Shown: positions 12,801 through 23,770, counted from the first letter of the stretch. The stretch is 64,000 nucleotides of DNA from Paraspadella gotoi (GCA_051294375.1 CM119267.1:21728286-21792285), one strand, 5' to 3'. Notes: generated from the letters alone by a model not told the origin. A program made the numbers and translations.

Positions 12801-13279
12801 TTGTGGCCCATTAGGAAATCATTTCCTAGAATGGGCGTGGTGACGTCCGCAACAGTGAAGTCCCATTCAAAATCGCGCTTGCCAAGGCGGAGACTTATTG
12901 GTCGCTTGCCATAGCAAGGAATGGGCGTTCCGTTCGCGGCGTGGAGTGGCGTGGCGATAGTACCGGCGCGTCTCTCCGAGTCGTTTGGAGAGACGAGAGA
13001 AACGCTGGCGCCGGTATCCACGAGCCACGTGAGATTGTTGCGGGCGTCATAAACATGCAGAAGCGTCTCAATCTCGCCGGCGGCGGCGCTTACTTCCGGC
13101 CGCCGGCTTTCGCGTTTCCCATTGCGCAGGGAACGCCCGGCCTGACTTCGCGGCAGTTTCTGGCGCGATTGCCGAACTCCGCGTGATACCAGCAAGTGTT
13201 TCCTTCCATTTCCGTGGCGGCCGATGCTGCTCTTGGTGGAAGGGGGCGCTGGCGTCGGCGCTGCTCGACTCGCTTCCAA
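9656..13279 (-). CDS. pol: gypsy Pol polyprotein
   Basis: A 1,207-codon open frame for retroelement protein processing, cDNA synthesis and integration. Visible parts in order: aspartic protease with DTGAS at about residue 88; reverse transcriptase with the FSKVDL region and YLDD at 382-385; RNase H with TVDAS near 530, TDHN near 597 and ADALSR near 642; integrase zinc finger HHCC (H733, H737, C767, C770); the DDE core D799, D858, E894; and a GPY-type C-terminal module near 1,024. All catalytic residues I looked for are present, so this pol looks intact. It overlaps the end of gag by about 190 bases in the -1 frame, consistent with ribosomal frameshifting; its own first Met is probably not a true start. 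The C-terminus runs through the polypurine tract and about 160 bases into the 3' LTR. Confidence 0.93.
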   Translation of the reverse strand: MEASRAAPTPAPPSTKSSIGRHGNGRKHLLVSRGVRQSRQKLPRSQAGRSLRNGKRESRRPEVSAAAGEIETLLHVYDARNNLTWLVDTGASVSLVSPNDSERRAGTIATPLHAANGTPIPCYGKRPISLRLGKRDFEWDFTVADVTTPILGNDFLMGHNLAPFPKLEVLVDCQDFTTVTGKVKPGQPFRVNVVHNVFTQLLDKRPTLTTPSFDPSTPRHGVEHHILTEGPPIHAPARRLAPEKLAAAKAEFDKLEKLGIIRKSRSPWSSPLHVVKKADGGLRPCGDYRRLNAVTKDDRYPIRHISDFNAEISGKVIFSKVDLYKGYHQIPVHEADIPKTAIITPFGLYEYLRTPFGLKNAAQDFQRMMDVILAGIPHVFVYLDDILVASTSFDEHLEDLERVFEALESNGLIINRSKCVFGASSLEFLGYNVSADGITPLPGRVDDIEKFPTPTSIKDLQRFLGVLNYYRRFIPHAADILEPLYSALRGKPKHLAWSDECDAAFISAKKALASATMLVHPRDDAQLALTVDASLNAIGGVLEQTVNGEWKPLAFFSSPLQQHQRKWPPFDRELLAAFRAVRHFRPFIEGRPFTLFTDHNSLVPAIRKKSEPHTMRQTYQLAAIAEYTTDIRHIEGKANVVADALSRTLPPAATPTLRATINAVTSQGIDFKKMALDQKDDADVQRLLADAHTSLRFERVKVDGVNILCDVSSGRSRPLVPETWRRPVFDAIHGLSHPGVRATKKMVTSRFVWPSASSHVAEWTRTCTQCQRAKIHQHIQAPPQQFPQVERRFQHVHVDIVGPLPVSNGHTHLLTCVDRFSRWPEAIPLRDTTTPTIAAAFLQNWVARFGVPATVTTDRGSQFTSDLWRQLAETVGFKLNFTTAYHPQSNGMVERMHRSLKASLKARCENAADKWISQLPWVLLGLRTTYKNDLDASPAELVIGDVLTIPGELIDAENANPEVDSTQRAEILRNLRFDVALMRPISGTAHAEPTSRMPTTLKEAEFVFVRRPNNAGALATPYAGPYRVIKWHQRDVIIEKPGRGNETVTIDRIKPASMDAENPPAPPLAPPRGRPPKRVETGRIDERKNTGKTRKNVVFPDATDNRRSRATRTQPTRRCKRLPLPATLEPIDEEEFEPQPVIPDVNQVDDSAWGGYLGSSNDLNKDDDDERNDDEYNEKTTTKSLYFVTRSIVWSIRMTCLPDPCYG
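9815..9822 (-). other. polypurine tract (plus-strand primer)
   Basis: On the minus strand GGGGGGGA lies immediately upstream of the inferred 3' LTR start, the position where gypsy elements prime plus-strand DNA synthesis. Here it lies inside the pol reading frame. Confidence 0.65.
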
Positions 13280-13640
13280 GGCCTTTGGCTGTTATTGACA
13301 GCGCAAACCTCGGCGTAGGAAAGAGGTCGGTCGGGGTCTTCATCTTCATCGGCGTTGGCAGAGACGGCGTTGATGGTGCAGGCGGATGCAGGCGGTTTGA
13401 CAACAAGACTGCCAGCAGCATCATAGAAAGCGTCTGCTGCTGCTGCGGCTTCGTCGAGAGAATTGTTGTCAGTGAACGCGATGGCGCGGACGTGGGAGGG
13501 GAGAGCGTTAGCCAAGATCTCCTTGAAGACCACCTCCATTGGAAGCTCGGAGAAAGCCGCGCGAATGATCGTTGCCAGCTGAGATGGGGTGCGGCCGCTG
13601 AGCGTCATCTGGCGCAGCATCCTCTGCGCCAACTGTCTTG
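13090..13640 (-). CDS. gag: gypsy Gag, C-terminal part (5' truncated)
   Basis: The minus-strand frame includes capsid-like sequence (an LRQMTLSGRTPSQLATII-type region) and ends with a CWYHAEFGNRARNC motif, the CxxH/FG/ARxC knuckle common in the Gag of arthropod and helminth gypsy elements. It would package element RNA in virus-like particles. The frame stays open to 13,698, but from about 13,640 upstream it no longer matches the second copy and appears to be junction sequence, so the true N-terminal half is missing here. That half is seen, with frameshifts, at 16,576-17,100 and 36,700-37,237. Pol follows in the -1 frame. Confidence 0.8.
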
Positions 13641-13681
13641 GTTTTTCGCCGTTGTTAGTTGTTGAGAGAGGATCTCGGCAC

Positions 13682-16575
13682 GCTGAATTGGCTTCCACGG
13701 TCAGTAGTTACAGTAGCAGGTACGCCAAAACGCGCGACCCAATTCTGAAGAAAGCAGCAGCGATGTCGGCGTTGTAGGGTCGCCGGAGAGGGATCGCTTT
13801 CTGGCCAGCGCGAAAAAACGATCAACGCATGTGAGCAGGTGGGTTGTGTCATTAGAGACAGGAAGGGGACCAACGATGTCGACATGAACAGTTGAAAGCG
13901 ACGCTCGACCTGCGGAAATTGTGTGGAGGTGCCTGGATGTGTTGGTGGATTTTTGCACGCTGGCATTGAGTGCAGTGCGCGTCCATTCCGCCACGTGTGA
14001 AGATGCTGATGGCCAGACAAATCGGCTCGTCACATTTTTTTGGTCGCGCGGACGCCGGGGTGTGAAAGGCCGTGGATTGCGTCAAAAACGGGGCGCCGCC
14101 ACGTTTCCGGAACGAGGGCGGGACCTGCCACTGCTTACGTCACAGAGATATTGACGCCCGTCGCACGCTCTTACCTTTTGCTCATCAAGCGCTCGTCTGT
14201 TTGATGTGCAAGGCATCAACGAGTCGCCCATTTCTCGTTTCATCGATAAGTATCGATCTCCGCCTTGATGTGCGGATCGTGGTGACGGCATTGATGTCGC
14301 TCGGAGGGTGGGCGTGGCTGCTGGTGGAAGCGTGCGTGAAAGGGCATCTGCAACGACGTTTGCGTTCCCCTCGATATGACGGATGTCTGTAGTGTATTCA
14401 GCAATTGCCGCAAGTTGATAAGTTTGCCTCATAGTATGGGCTCTGACTTTTTCCTAATCGCTGGAACGAGGCTGTTGTGGTCTGTAAAACAGTGTAAAGG
14501 GTCGTCCTTCGATAAATGGCCGGAAGTGGCGCACGGCGCGAAAAGCAGCGAGCAGCTCTCTGTCAAATGGAGGCCATTTTCGTTGATGTTGCTGCAAGGA
14601 GAAGAGAAAAAGGCTAATGGCTTCCATTCCCCATTTACAGTTTGTTCCAGTCACCCGCCTATTGCGTTAAGAGAGGCGTCGACCGTCACGCAGTTGGGCG
14701 TCATCCCGGGGGTGGACAAGCATTGTTGCCAGAAGCGAGGGCCTTTTTCGCCGCTAATGAATGCTGCGTCGCATTCGTCGCTCCATGCCAAGTGCTTTGT
14801 TTTCCTCGAAGGGCACTGTAGAGGGGCTCGAGGATGTCAGCGGCATGGGGGATGAAACGCCTATAGTAGTTAAGGACGCCAGAAAACCGTTGAAGGTCCT
14901 TGATCGATGTTGGCGTTGGGAATTTTTCGATGTCGTCGACTCGGCAGAAGGGGCGTGATACCGTCGGCGCTGACGTTATAAACCAAGGAACTCCAGTGAA
15001 GAGGCACCAAAGACACATTTGATCGATTGATGTGAGTTAGACACCGTAGACCCTCTCACTCCAAAGATGCCTCAGTTCAGAAGCCGATGCTCGTCGAAGA
15101 CGTGAAGCGACAGAATGTCGTCAAGGTAAACAAACACGTGAGGAATTCCAGCCAAGATGACGTCCATCATGCGCTGGAAATCTTGAGCGCGTTTTTAGGC
15201 CGAATGGCGTCCTGAGATATTCTATAAGGCCAAGGGGTAATGATGGCGGTTTTGGTATGTCTGCCTCGTGAACGGAATTTGGTGGTAACCTTTGTACAGG
15301 TCGACTTTAGAGAAAATGACTTTTCCCGAATTTCCGCATTAAAATCGATGATGTGCGAATTGGATATCGGTCGTCTTTTGTCACCGCATTGAGGCGGCGA
15401 TAATCCCGCAAGGTCGCAGGCCGCCATCAGCCTTTTTTACACGTGTAAGGGTGACGACCAGGGCTTCGACTTTTTCGAATATGCCAGTTTTTCAGTTTGT
15501 CGAATTCGGCCTTGGCAGCGGCGAGTTTCTCTGGGGCAGGCGCGCGCAGGCGGCATGGATTGCGGGGGCCTTCGTGAGGATATGGTGTCACACCATGGCG
15601 GGCGTGATGGGTCGAAAGAGGTGTCGTAGAGTCGGGCGTTTGTCAAGAGTTGTGTGAAACGTTGTGGACGACGTTGACGCGAAAAGGTTGTCCGGGTTTA
15701 ACTTTCCCGGCAACGGTCGTGAATCTTGGCAATCTACTAAGACTTCAGTTTGGAAAAGGGGCGAGGTGTGGCCCATTAGAAATCATTTCCTAAATGGGCG
15801 TGGTGACGTCCGCAACAGTGAAATCCCATTCAAAATCGCGTTTGCCAAGGCGGAGACTATGGTCTCTTGCCATAGCAAGGAATGGGCGTTCCTTCGCGGC
15901 GTGGAGTGGCGTGGCGAAGTACCGGCGCTACCTCCGATCGTTTGGGAGCGACGAGGAAACGCTGGCGCCGGTATCCACGAGCCACGTGAGATTGTTGCGG
16001 GCGTCTAAAATGCAGAAGCGTCTCAATCTCGCCGGCGGCGGCGCTTACTTCCGGCCGCCGGCTTTCGCGTTTCCCATTGCGCAGGGAACGCCCGGCCGAA
16101 CTTCGCGGCAGTTTCTAGCGCGATTGCCAAATCGCGTGATACCAGCATGTATTGCCTTCCATTTCTGCGGGCGAGCTGCTCTTGGTGGAAGGGGGCTGGC
16201 GTCGGCGCTGCTCGACCGCTTCCAAGGCCTTTGGCTGTTATTGACAGCGCAAGACCTCGGCGTAAGGAAAGAGGTCGGTCGGGGTCGTTCATCTTCATCG
16301 CGTTGGCAGAGAGACGGCGTTGATGGTGCAGGCGGATGGGGGCTTACAAACAAGTGCCAGCAGCTCATAGAAAGCGTCTGCTGCTGCTTGCGGCTCGTCA
16401 GAGAATTTTGTCAGTGAAGCGATGCGCGGACGTGGGAGGGGAGAGCGTTAGCCAAATCTCCTTGAAGACCACCTCTCATGAAGTCGGAGAAAGCCGCGCG
16501 AATGATCGTTGCCAGCTGAGAGGGGTGTCCCTGAGCGTCATTGGCGCAGCATCCTCTGGCCAACTGTCTGGTTTT
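13682..16575 (-). pseudogene. second gag-pol copy full of indels
   Basis: This begins abruptly within integrase (it matches 10,691 onward) and follows the clean copy through RT, protease and gag to 16,575. Roughly every 20-60 bases a single base is gained or lost, and 14,160-14,280 is garbled. No frame longer than about 200 codons survives. The errors are mostly one-base indels with few substitutions, which fits an unpolished long read of the same element better than an old pseudogene. If real, it is a dead, 3'-truncated gypsy copy placed head to tail with the first. Confidence 0.8.
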
Positions 16576-17581
16576 TCCCAAACATTTTATAGTCTCGCGT
16601 AAACCTGGCGTAGAGGGGCGATGCCAGATCGATAAAAATCCTCGAAAAGGGTTGATGCTCGAGGGAAGCGCAAAATGTGGGAGCCATGGTGCAGTCGTCG
16701 GGTACAGTCGCGGGCGACAAATGCGGCACGTCAACTCCGGCCAACCATACGAATGTTTTAGAATCAATGGAGGGAGTTTAGGCGTTCGAGCCGAGTAGGG
16801 GGTGGAGGCGCCGTAGCGGCGACGCGGAAATCGCATCCGGCGCCGGCGCGGGTTGGGCGTGCTCGGGTGAGCCGCCGCGAGGAGACAAAGGGTTAACGAG
16901 AGGCGTCGCGAACGGTGGAGTGCGCGGAGTCCGCCTAGGAACGACGCTGGCTCTTCAATCCTCACTCTCTTGCCTGCGTCTGGTCATCTGGAATGAGGCC
17001 GGCGTCGGTGGCGGAGCGGCGGAGAGAGGGGCTCTCCCGCCGCTGCTGCATTTCGGTTTCCGCTCGCGTCTCCGAAGGTCTCGATAACGCGCGTCCAGAT
17101 CGGCCATCAGAAAAGAAAAACATGTTGGGACTGCAACGAGAGGGACCTTGTGCGGCGCTCGGCTCTCTACTCGCGCCAGTTGTTGATCCGTCCGTGTGGC
17201 GACGGGCCAGAACATCTTCAGGTTCGAGGAAATCTTCGGCGCTTGGTCGTACGCGCTCTGCGTAACGATGACTGATTGCGTCTCAAATAGAGCCTGTTGG
17301 GCGAATATAGCGTTGCGCGGCCGGCGTGAACGCAACGTGACTCCTCTGGAGAGTCTCACCAGTACGTGTCGAATCAGCGTAGACACACCTTGACCTTGAC
17401 TAGCGAGTGGCTTTGCATTCTATAAGACGCGCGCACTCACATGTAAGTGCTCACAGGTAGACGGGGGGCAAAAACAACGTTGGCTCTGTAAAACGTCGAT
17501 CGTAGCGCACGCACACTATAGGCTAATAATGACATTCTCATCGGATGGACAAAAAGGTCAAGAAGCGTCGGGGACAATACC
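16576..17581 (-). mobile_element. gypsy gag 5' half and leader (noisy)
   Basis: This continues the second copy upstream. Broken frames carry capsid N-terminal sequence (about 16,580-16,790), a Pro/Arg-rich linker, and an initial MADLDARYRDL region near 17,060-17,110. The leader to the LTR follows. A candidate primer-binding site starts on the minus strand at about 17,582 with TGGTATTGTCCCCGACGC, directly after the LTR; TGG is the usual first triplet because it pairs with a tRNA CCA end. The reversed counterpart is at 36,286-37,237. About 17,100-17,500 agrees poorly between the arms, so its sequence should not be trusted. Confidence 0.6.
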
Positions 17582-17920
17582 AATTGCGGTGGACCATAAA
17601 CGAGAATTTGAGAATAATTCGAGGCGATGTTTTTCGTAATGAAGAAAAAACGCTATATAATCAAAAACAGAGTAAAAAGCCAAAAAGTAAAAATAATAAC
17701 AATAACAACTCGTATTTACATTGGCTGAGAAAAAACAGGTCAGCCATAACAAGGCATACAGGTAAGAGCCTCAAGATCGTATTCTTATTGACCACTACGA
17801 AACTACGGGTCAAAAGTACAAAGACTTTCTGTCGTCGTCTCATCTGTATCGTATTAACGTTCGTCAGTGTTTCGTCGTCGTCGTCGTTCCTTTGATTTCA
17901 AATCATTTGAGCTCCCAAAT
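17582..17920 (-). repeat. 5' LTR of the gypsy element (noisy)
   Basis: Homologous to 9,505-9,814 from the GACTCAAAACGAGAATTTG region to the TCAAATCATTTGAGCTCCC end, with many indels. Beyond 17,920 the sequence leaves the element (GCCTGACAAAAATTTACTG), so this marks the left arm's insertion boundary. Confidence 0.7.
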
Positions 17921-19269
17921 CAGCCTGACAAAAATTTACTGTCAGTTGACCAAATTATGCCAGTTGACCAAATAATGCATATGCCGCGCTTGACTAAGAA
18001 TTTTTATGATATATCGACAGAGTGATTTAGTCTTATTACCACTTAATTAGTCGAAGGCAGCACCGATATATGTGCTTCAAACTTGTTTCTATTTTATAAA
18101 GTATGAGATTGTGATGTATCGTAGAAATCGATTTTTAACTTACTTCTTTAGGCTTGGACCATTATGAACTACCATGAATTGCTCTCCAATCTTATGTTCT
18201 GTTAAATGTATAAATGCTTCGTCATTTTTCTGTACAGTGTACACCCAGAAAAATATGTTTCTTTATTATAAAAAATTTAGTACTTTTATTACCAATTTGG
18301 TACGCGGCAACGATAAAAATGTCCACAGATTTTACTCAGATTTACTCAGATTCTGCTGATATTTACTCCTGTTCAAAACTCACTCGCAGATTTTTTTGTC
18401 GTGGAAACTCGCAAGCGAAATTTGCTGCTTTATCTGAAGAAAAAAAATTTAGATACATTGCTAAATGAAATTTATCATGAAAAATAAAGAATAAATGCCC
18501 GTTAAACCTTCCAGCATTAATACAGTTTAACGATTACTCGGCGATTCAGCTGTTGCTGCATGTTGTAGGCAAATTTCTTCGCAACTTCTACGCAATCGCC
18601 CGGCTCTCGAACTCAGACCTTGGGGGGTTCCAAACCATCAACTCAACACCGTTTCCCAACTGCGTCAGCGGGTCTCCGCCCTCTCGTCTCCTGCGTGTAC
18701 GGTCGGTCCGCGCGCGGATTTTGACGTGCGCGACGAGATTTCGTACGGTGCGGACGTCCATGCGACCGGAATCCCCGCGTACTTGGTTGGAAGCCCCATC
18801 GATTGCATCGGGAACTGAGCTCTCTCGCCCGTCGCCGTTGGCCACTGATTGCTGATTGAATCCAACTCGTGTAGGCTATTGTGGCGACTGATGGTCTTGA
18901 TTGGAATCAAATTCGAAGGATTGGCTATCGTTTTGTTCTTGGTGGGAACTGAGATTCTCTATTGCTTGGTCTGTTGATTTGGAACTCAACGTTCTTTGTT
19001 GAGTCGACAATTGCTTTCTCTTGAATTGAAGCAAGCTCGTGGATCGACGTTGATCGGTTGGCTGCCTTGCCGCCTCGGCTCTCCCATTTTCTTTCGTCCG
19101 AATTTTTATCTCTCCATTTTTCTAAACCTTATACGCAAGTGAATTTTTCTTCTTTCTAATAACTCTACAATCCTCTGTTACATATACATAGACATAATAC
19201 GATACCCGTTTCTCGAACAAATCTAATGCTCGAATCACGAATTTTCGGACATTAATATCCATTAATGTC
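17921..19269. other. unique flank in left arm, no supported gene
   Basis: AT-rich up to about 18,540. A GC-richer block at 18,580-18,860 carries overlapping open frames on the minus strand whose counterparts in the right arm (34,990-35,300) are in other frames because of indels. The polypeptide is polar and Arg/Ser-rich with no domain I recognise. It may be a broken transposon or host coding exon. Confidence 0.35.
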
Positions 19270-20345
19270 CAAAGTCAGGGCAAGATAGCTTTATTTATTA
19301 AATGAATGGGATAATTTTTTTTAAAAATCAGCTCGTTGTATTTTGATGCTAGTGCGCGAGCTACAATAAGTATTCCCCGATCTAATACTTAAGGGAGTGG
19401 TCTTTTCATACAATTGAAACATTTCTTTGAAATATTATACCACTTCATTGATAGGAGGCCAGGCACTCTGGAGTGAATAAACGAAGACTGTAGGAGAGTC
19501 TGATTGAAAGCTTGCAGGGGACCTGCTATGTCATTATCTTGTAAGAGTGCATGGAGGCTTTTAACACCAAACATCCGTTCAAAGTCAGGGGCCAAGATAG
19601 CTTTATTTATTAAATGATGGATATTTTATATTGGTTTGACCAATTCATAAAAGATTCGTTCCTTGTATTTTGATGCTAGTGCGGAGTACAATAAAGTATT
19701 CCGACCATCTGAATACTTAAGGGAGTGTCTTTTCATTACAATTGAACATTCTTTTGAAATATTATACCACTTCATTTGATAGGGAAGCCAGGGCACTCTG
19801 GAGTGAATAAACGAGACTGGTGAGAGGATGTCCTGATTGATAGCTTTGCAGGGACTCTTGCGTATTGTCATTATCTTGTAAGAGTGATGGAGGCCTTTAA
19901 ACCACCAAAGCCTGTCCAAAGTTCCCAGGGGCAAGATAGACTTATTTATTAAATGAATGGAATAATTTATATTGGTTTGTACAATTTAACATAAAATTCA
20001 GCTCCTTCGTATTTTGATGCTAGCTGCGAGTACAATAAGTATTCCCGATCTAATACTTAACGGGAGTGGTCTTTTCAGTCGTACAAGAAACTATTCATGG
20101 AAAATATATACCGCCTCATTGATAAGGAAAGCCAGGCTACTCTGCGGAGTGAATAAAACCGAAAAGGGGGGGGGGGGACCTGTGAGAGAGTCTTGAATGA
20201 AAGCTTGCAGAGACCTGCTATGTTATTTTCCTTGTAAGTGAGTAACCTAGGCCTTTAGCCACTATTGGCCTGTCCATTGGACAAGTCTTGGGCAAGATAG
20301 CTTATTTATCAAATAAATGGATAATCTTAAATTGGCTTGTTCCCA
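19270..20345. repeat. 340-bp satellite-like tandem repeat, about 3.3 units (left arm)
   Basis: Units begin near 19,273, 19,578, 19,919 and 20,279 with a GGGGCAAGATAGCTTATTT phrase. They continue through ATTGGTTTGTACAATTTCA, GATGCTAGTGCG, AATACTTAAGGGAGTGGTC and GAAAGCTTGCAGGGACCTG. Units are highly similar apart from indels. The same array is inverted at 33,600-34,665. A diverged fragment of the unit occurs near 42,540-42,660. Confidence 0.85.
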
Positions 20346-20399
20346 TTTCACCAGCTATAGCCTTGTCCAAGCGTCTGAAAGGCTTAGAAAGAATGTTAT

Positions 20400-22140
20400 T
20401 ATTTTGGCTGTGATTAATTTTCTCTACCAATTTCATATTGACGGCCCTACACCTTGGGAAAATTCTTCGCTGTGAGATCCCCTGTCGTTGACATTTCGCT
20501 CAACGTTACGACTTTTGACCATCGCTTCGTCGTTGTGATCTTCTACATCAGCAAGCCGAGTTTCGAATCTTAACACCGGTCTTGGTCGCAACCAGCCGAG
20601 ACCGGTTTGAACTGGTTCCTTTAATGACATGTCACGAACCTTGCTGAGACTTTTGAGTGTTTTTTTTTTGGGGGGATTGAAGAAAAAAGCGTTAATCATT
20701 TCTAAAAACTGAACTTTGACTTCGGTGGAATAAATCGATTAAAGTAAGTCAATAATAGAAAAAAAAAACTTTAAACTATAACTTAAAATTATTACATTAA
20801 CACAATGAGTGCCACCCACGTGTTACGAATCTAATGGACCACTTGGGTTCCATAATCGGGTTTTTTTGAATCGCAGCCGCCGCCGCGCGCCGCAGCAGCA
20901 GCAGTTCAATTTGCCCCTCGACGATCTACGAAACTGGTTGAGAGTCTCAAAGGTTTAAACGACGAATTGCGGCAATTTTTATACGATCATTAAGCTGGTG
21001 CTGTCCGCTCCTCCAAAAATAAATAAAAAGTTTTGAATATTAAATAAATTTTTTCTTTTCATTGCAATAAACTATTTGTTATCTCTGCGCTTAATTTTTG
21101 GTCAAGAGTACTTGCGAGCAGCAATCAGTAAATACAGATAATAAATAAAGCGGCGTACGCTAACGGCGATCCTCGTCTACATGCCACGTCATACTGAAGT
21201 GCAGCGCAGCGAGTTTGTAGAAAACCTCAATTGAAAGTCAATGAGGATCGAACCAGAGTGACAATCCGTCACATAATAGGATAAGAGATATCTCAGAGAG
21301 AAAACAAAACGATGCTAGAATGCAACTCGACCATCCACACGAAATAGCTTCAGGACACTGCCGAGAAAGACCAACTGCGACGTGGTGCTGACACTCGCGC
21401 AATGTAGCTGTCTCGTCTCTCAGACATAGATCCTCAAATACACTGATATATGTATTTTATAGTTCCTATTTGCCTATTGTCTCCTAACTAATAAACACAT
21501 CATATTTTTTTTTGCGCTTTAATTGAGGCTTATATTCAATACGTCACTGACAACGTAAGAATTTCGGAGTCGATAACCTTCTAGAATCGATGCCCTCTCT
21601 GCATATTTATTTACGGCTACAGGCCGTCGGGTTTTAGATGTTCATTATGATAAACCATTTACCCAAAAAACTAAGTATTATAAAATTATTCGAAGGGCAT
21701 ATTCCACGCGATGGACCCGCCGCTATTAATTCGATTTAATTTAATTATGTAGTTTTTGTTTTTTTTAAAATTATTCGTAACTATCAACCCTTCACCCACG
21801 CCTTCCCTTGGCGGTTATCGAACCGTCTAACGCTTGAGCGCGACGATGTCGTCGTCGTTGTCTTCGTCGTATTCGTCGTTCGTCGTTCAGTTCATCTTCC
21901 GCGTCGCCGTAGTCGTTCGCGTTGTTACGTTGTCGTCGTCGCGACTCCCCGTTTTCAAAAAATTCTTATCCTGAAAGACGGGAATATGAGAGAGAGAGCG
22001 CAGGCAAGAGAGCGAGAGAGCGAGAGGAGATGAGAGAGAGGAGAGAGAGAGCAGAGAGAGGAGAGAGAGAGGACGAGGAGAAGAGAGATGAGAGATGAGA
22101 GAAAAGACAGACGAGCGCAGCGGTAATTCGAAAGAGAAAC
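20400..22140. other. left arm, mixed unique DNA
   Basis: At 20,870-20,996 a plus-strand frame encodes a Pro/Ala-rich run and then a possible coil (LVESLKGLNDELRQFL). It is mirrored at 32,930-33,040 and ends at a stop in both arms. It may be the tail of a transposon or host protein. The rest is AT-rich, with 21,150-21,440 unmatched in the other arm and a (GA)n tract at about 21,990-22,100. Confidence 0.35.
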
Positions 22141-22145
22141 CCCTA

Positions 22146-22640
22146 AAGAACGGAATCAAGCGCCGGAGAGCTTTTTTTTTTTTTTTCTTCGTCGCTTTAT
22201 TGACGCGACGCCCGTCGAACTTAACGTGCGAGAAAACGCGGGCGAACATAATCAGACAGCGACGCCGCTCCGCCGCCGACGCCGCCGGCGACCACGACGC
22301 CGCCCACGGGCCTTCCTCCCACAAACTCCCCCACGCCTCCACCGACTATTCCTGGTGCCCAACAACGCCGCCCACGCCTCGACACGAGCCGACGCCGCCG
22401 CCGCCTCCGCCTCCCAAGAGGCACTCGCCTCCAGGCTGGCGCCCACCGAGCTCCAACGCCGGAACCCACGATCGCGACAGCTCGGACCCGTGCAAGAGAC
22501 GATGGCCGCCGACGGGTTGGCACCAAGGCGTTGCAGATGGTGAAGGATTCCATGGAGAAGGGTTGGAAGGGTCCACGTTTCTTTTCGTTGGCCGTAGGAA
22601 ACCTTTGAAGGGAAAGGATGGGGGATGACAACGACGATGA
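22146..22640. other. GC-rich low-complexity block (left arm)
   Basis: Strongly GC-rich with CCG/GCC repeats, giving overlapping Pro/Thr-rich frames on the plus strand and Gly/Val-rich frames on the minus strand. Its mirror is 31,385-31,860. Because of the indels no frame is conserved across both arms for its full length, so I do not call a CDS. Confidence 0.5.
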
Positions 22641-23165
22641 AGTTGACGACTTAAGGGTGAAGTCGACGGGACAAAGGATGTAGTCCGACACAAGAGCGAT
22701 GTTAGTCGCACGACAAAAGTTGAAGTCGATTGATAAAGGATGAAGTCGACGATAAAGGATGACATCGACGAGGAAGTCAATGACAAAGGATGAAGTCGAC
22801 AATAAAGGATCGAAGTCGATGACAAAAGATGAAGTGCGATGACAAAAGATGACATCGACGACAAAAGTATGAAGTCAACGACTAAGGATGAAGTCGACGA
22901 AAAAAGGATGAAGTCAACAACAAAAGATGAAGTCAACAATCAAAGGATGAAGTCAATGACAAAGGATTAGTCGACGACAAAGGATGAAGTCGACAACAAT
23001 GATGTAGTTCAACAACAAAAGTGAAGTCAAAAACAAAGGATATGTCGATGACAAAGGATAGTCAACGACAATGGATGAAGTCGACGACAAAGGATTGAAG
23101 TCGACGGACAAAGGATGAAGTCGACGACAAAGATGAAGTTCAACGACAAAAAGATGACGACGACG
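22640..23165. repeat. 19-bp minisatellite (left arm)
   Basis: Tandem copies of a unit reading GATGAAGTCGACGACAAAG, about 25 in all, with frequent one-base changes. A 19-base unit is not a multiple of three, so it is not expected to be coding. The reversed counterpart is at 30,860-31,385. Confidence 0.85.
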
Positions 23166-23204
23166 AAGACTACTCGCGACGAACGACGACGCAACGACGA
23201 CGAC

Positions 23205-23326
23205 CTCAATGCCACCTCGTAGTACATCCGCTGAGAGTCGAGACGCAGTTGATGTCCAGTTGTTTCGGGCGGGCTGACGGCGGCGGCGAGTGTTATTCTC
23301 GACCACGCGAATGTCTTTCCTCTTTC
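23205..23326 (-). CDS. possible LRR exon in left arm
   Basis: On the minus strand a polypyrimidine-like (CT)n tract and TCCTTCAG acceptor precede about 120 bases. Reading both arms together (partner 30,684-30,805) suggests a frame containing NIRVVENNT and FDLSGNVLRGIE, which resemble leucine-rich-repeat strands such as those in the gene at 37,265-41,400. Each single copy is broken by indels. It could be an upstream exon of that receptor or of a paralogue. The true strand depends on which arm is genuine. Confidence 0.35.
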
Positions 23327-23346
23327 CTGAAGGAGTAGAAGAGAGA

Positions 23347-23379
<33 letters not shown>

Positions 23380-23770
23380 GAGGAGAGAGGAGAGAGAGAG
23401 AGAGAGACATCCATCAGGAATCTAAACCAGTGACAGAGCCAACGAACCCCATTACCCTTCATTTTGGTTGATGGTCGATCCGCTAGTAATAGTTGAATCC
23501 TGTCCTGAGGTTTGTTGCCATTCATGTTCGCGCGAGGAAAATCCTCGTTTCTGAGGAGGATGTCGACTTCGGAGGCGAGATTGGACCACGTCGCATCTTG
23601 GAATAAAAGGTGCGGAAAGCTGGGCGTCGCTGAGGATTTTTCTTTTTGGGCGGAGAGAAAAATCTTTACGTGTCGGGAAGATGAGGGATAAATTGGGATT
23701 CGAAATAAATGAACGCTATTCGAAATGAACCGGTTTACGGATTGATGTCGAATCAAATTTATTAGTTATC

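Larger units (their letters stand above)
9505..13640 (-). mobile_element. Ty3/gypsy LTR retrotransposon, clean 3' part
   Basis: Minus-strand order is gag 3' half, pol (protease, reverse transcriptase, RNase H, integrase), polypurine tract and 3' LTR. Integrase placed after RNase H is the Ty3/gypsy (Metaviridae) order. The sequence breaks inside gag near 13,640, where it stops matching the other copy (16,540-16,575) and about 45 bases of junction sequence follow. No env-like frame is visible. The intact pol frame suggests a young or well-assembled insertion, but without a clean 5' end the element cannot be called complete. Confidence 0.9.

Noticed and set aside
9750-13186. Plus-strand open frames opposite pol (up to 160 codons)
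   Set aside because: They are antisense shadows of the GC-rich retroelement coding strand.
20560-20620. tRNA-derived SINE B box (GGTTCAAACC type)
   Set aside because: Only one box-like motif is found on the minus strand; no A box at the right distance and no tRNA fold.
22226-22939. Pro/Gly-rich open frames in the GC-rich block
   Set aside because: Frames are not shared between the two palindrome arms, and composition alone explains their length.
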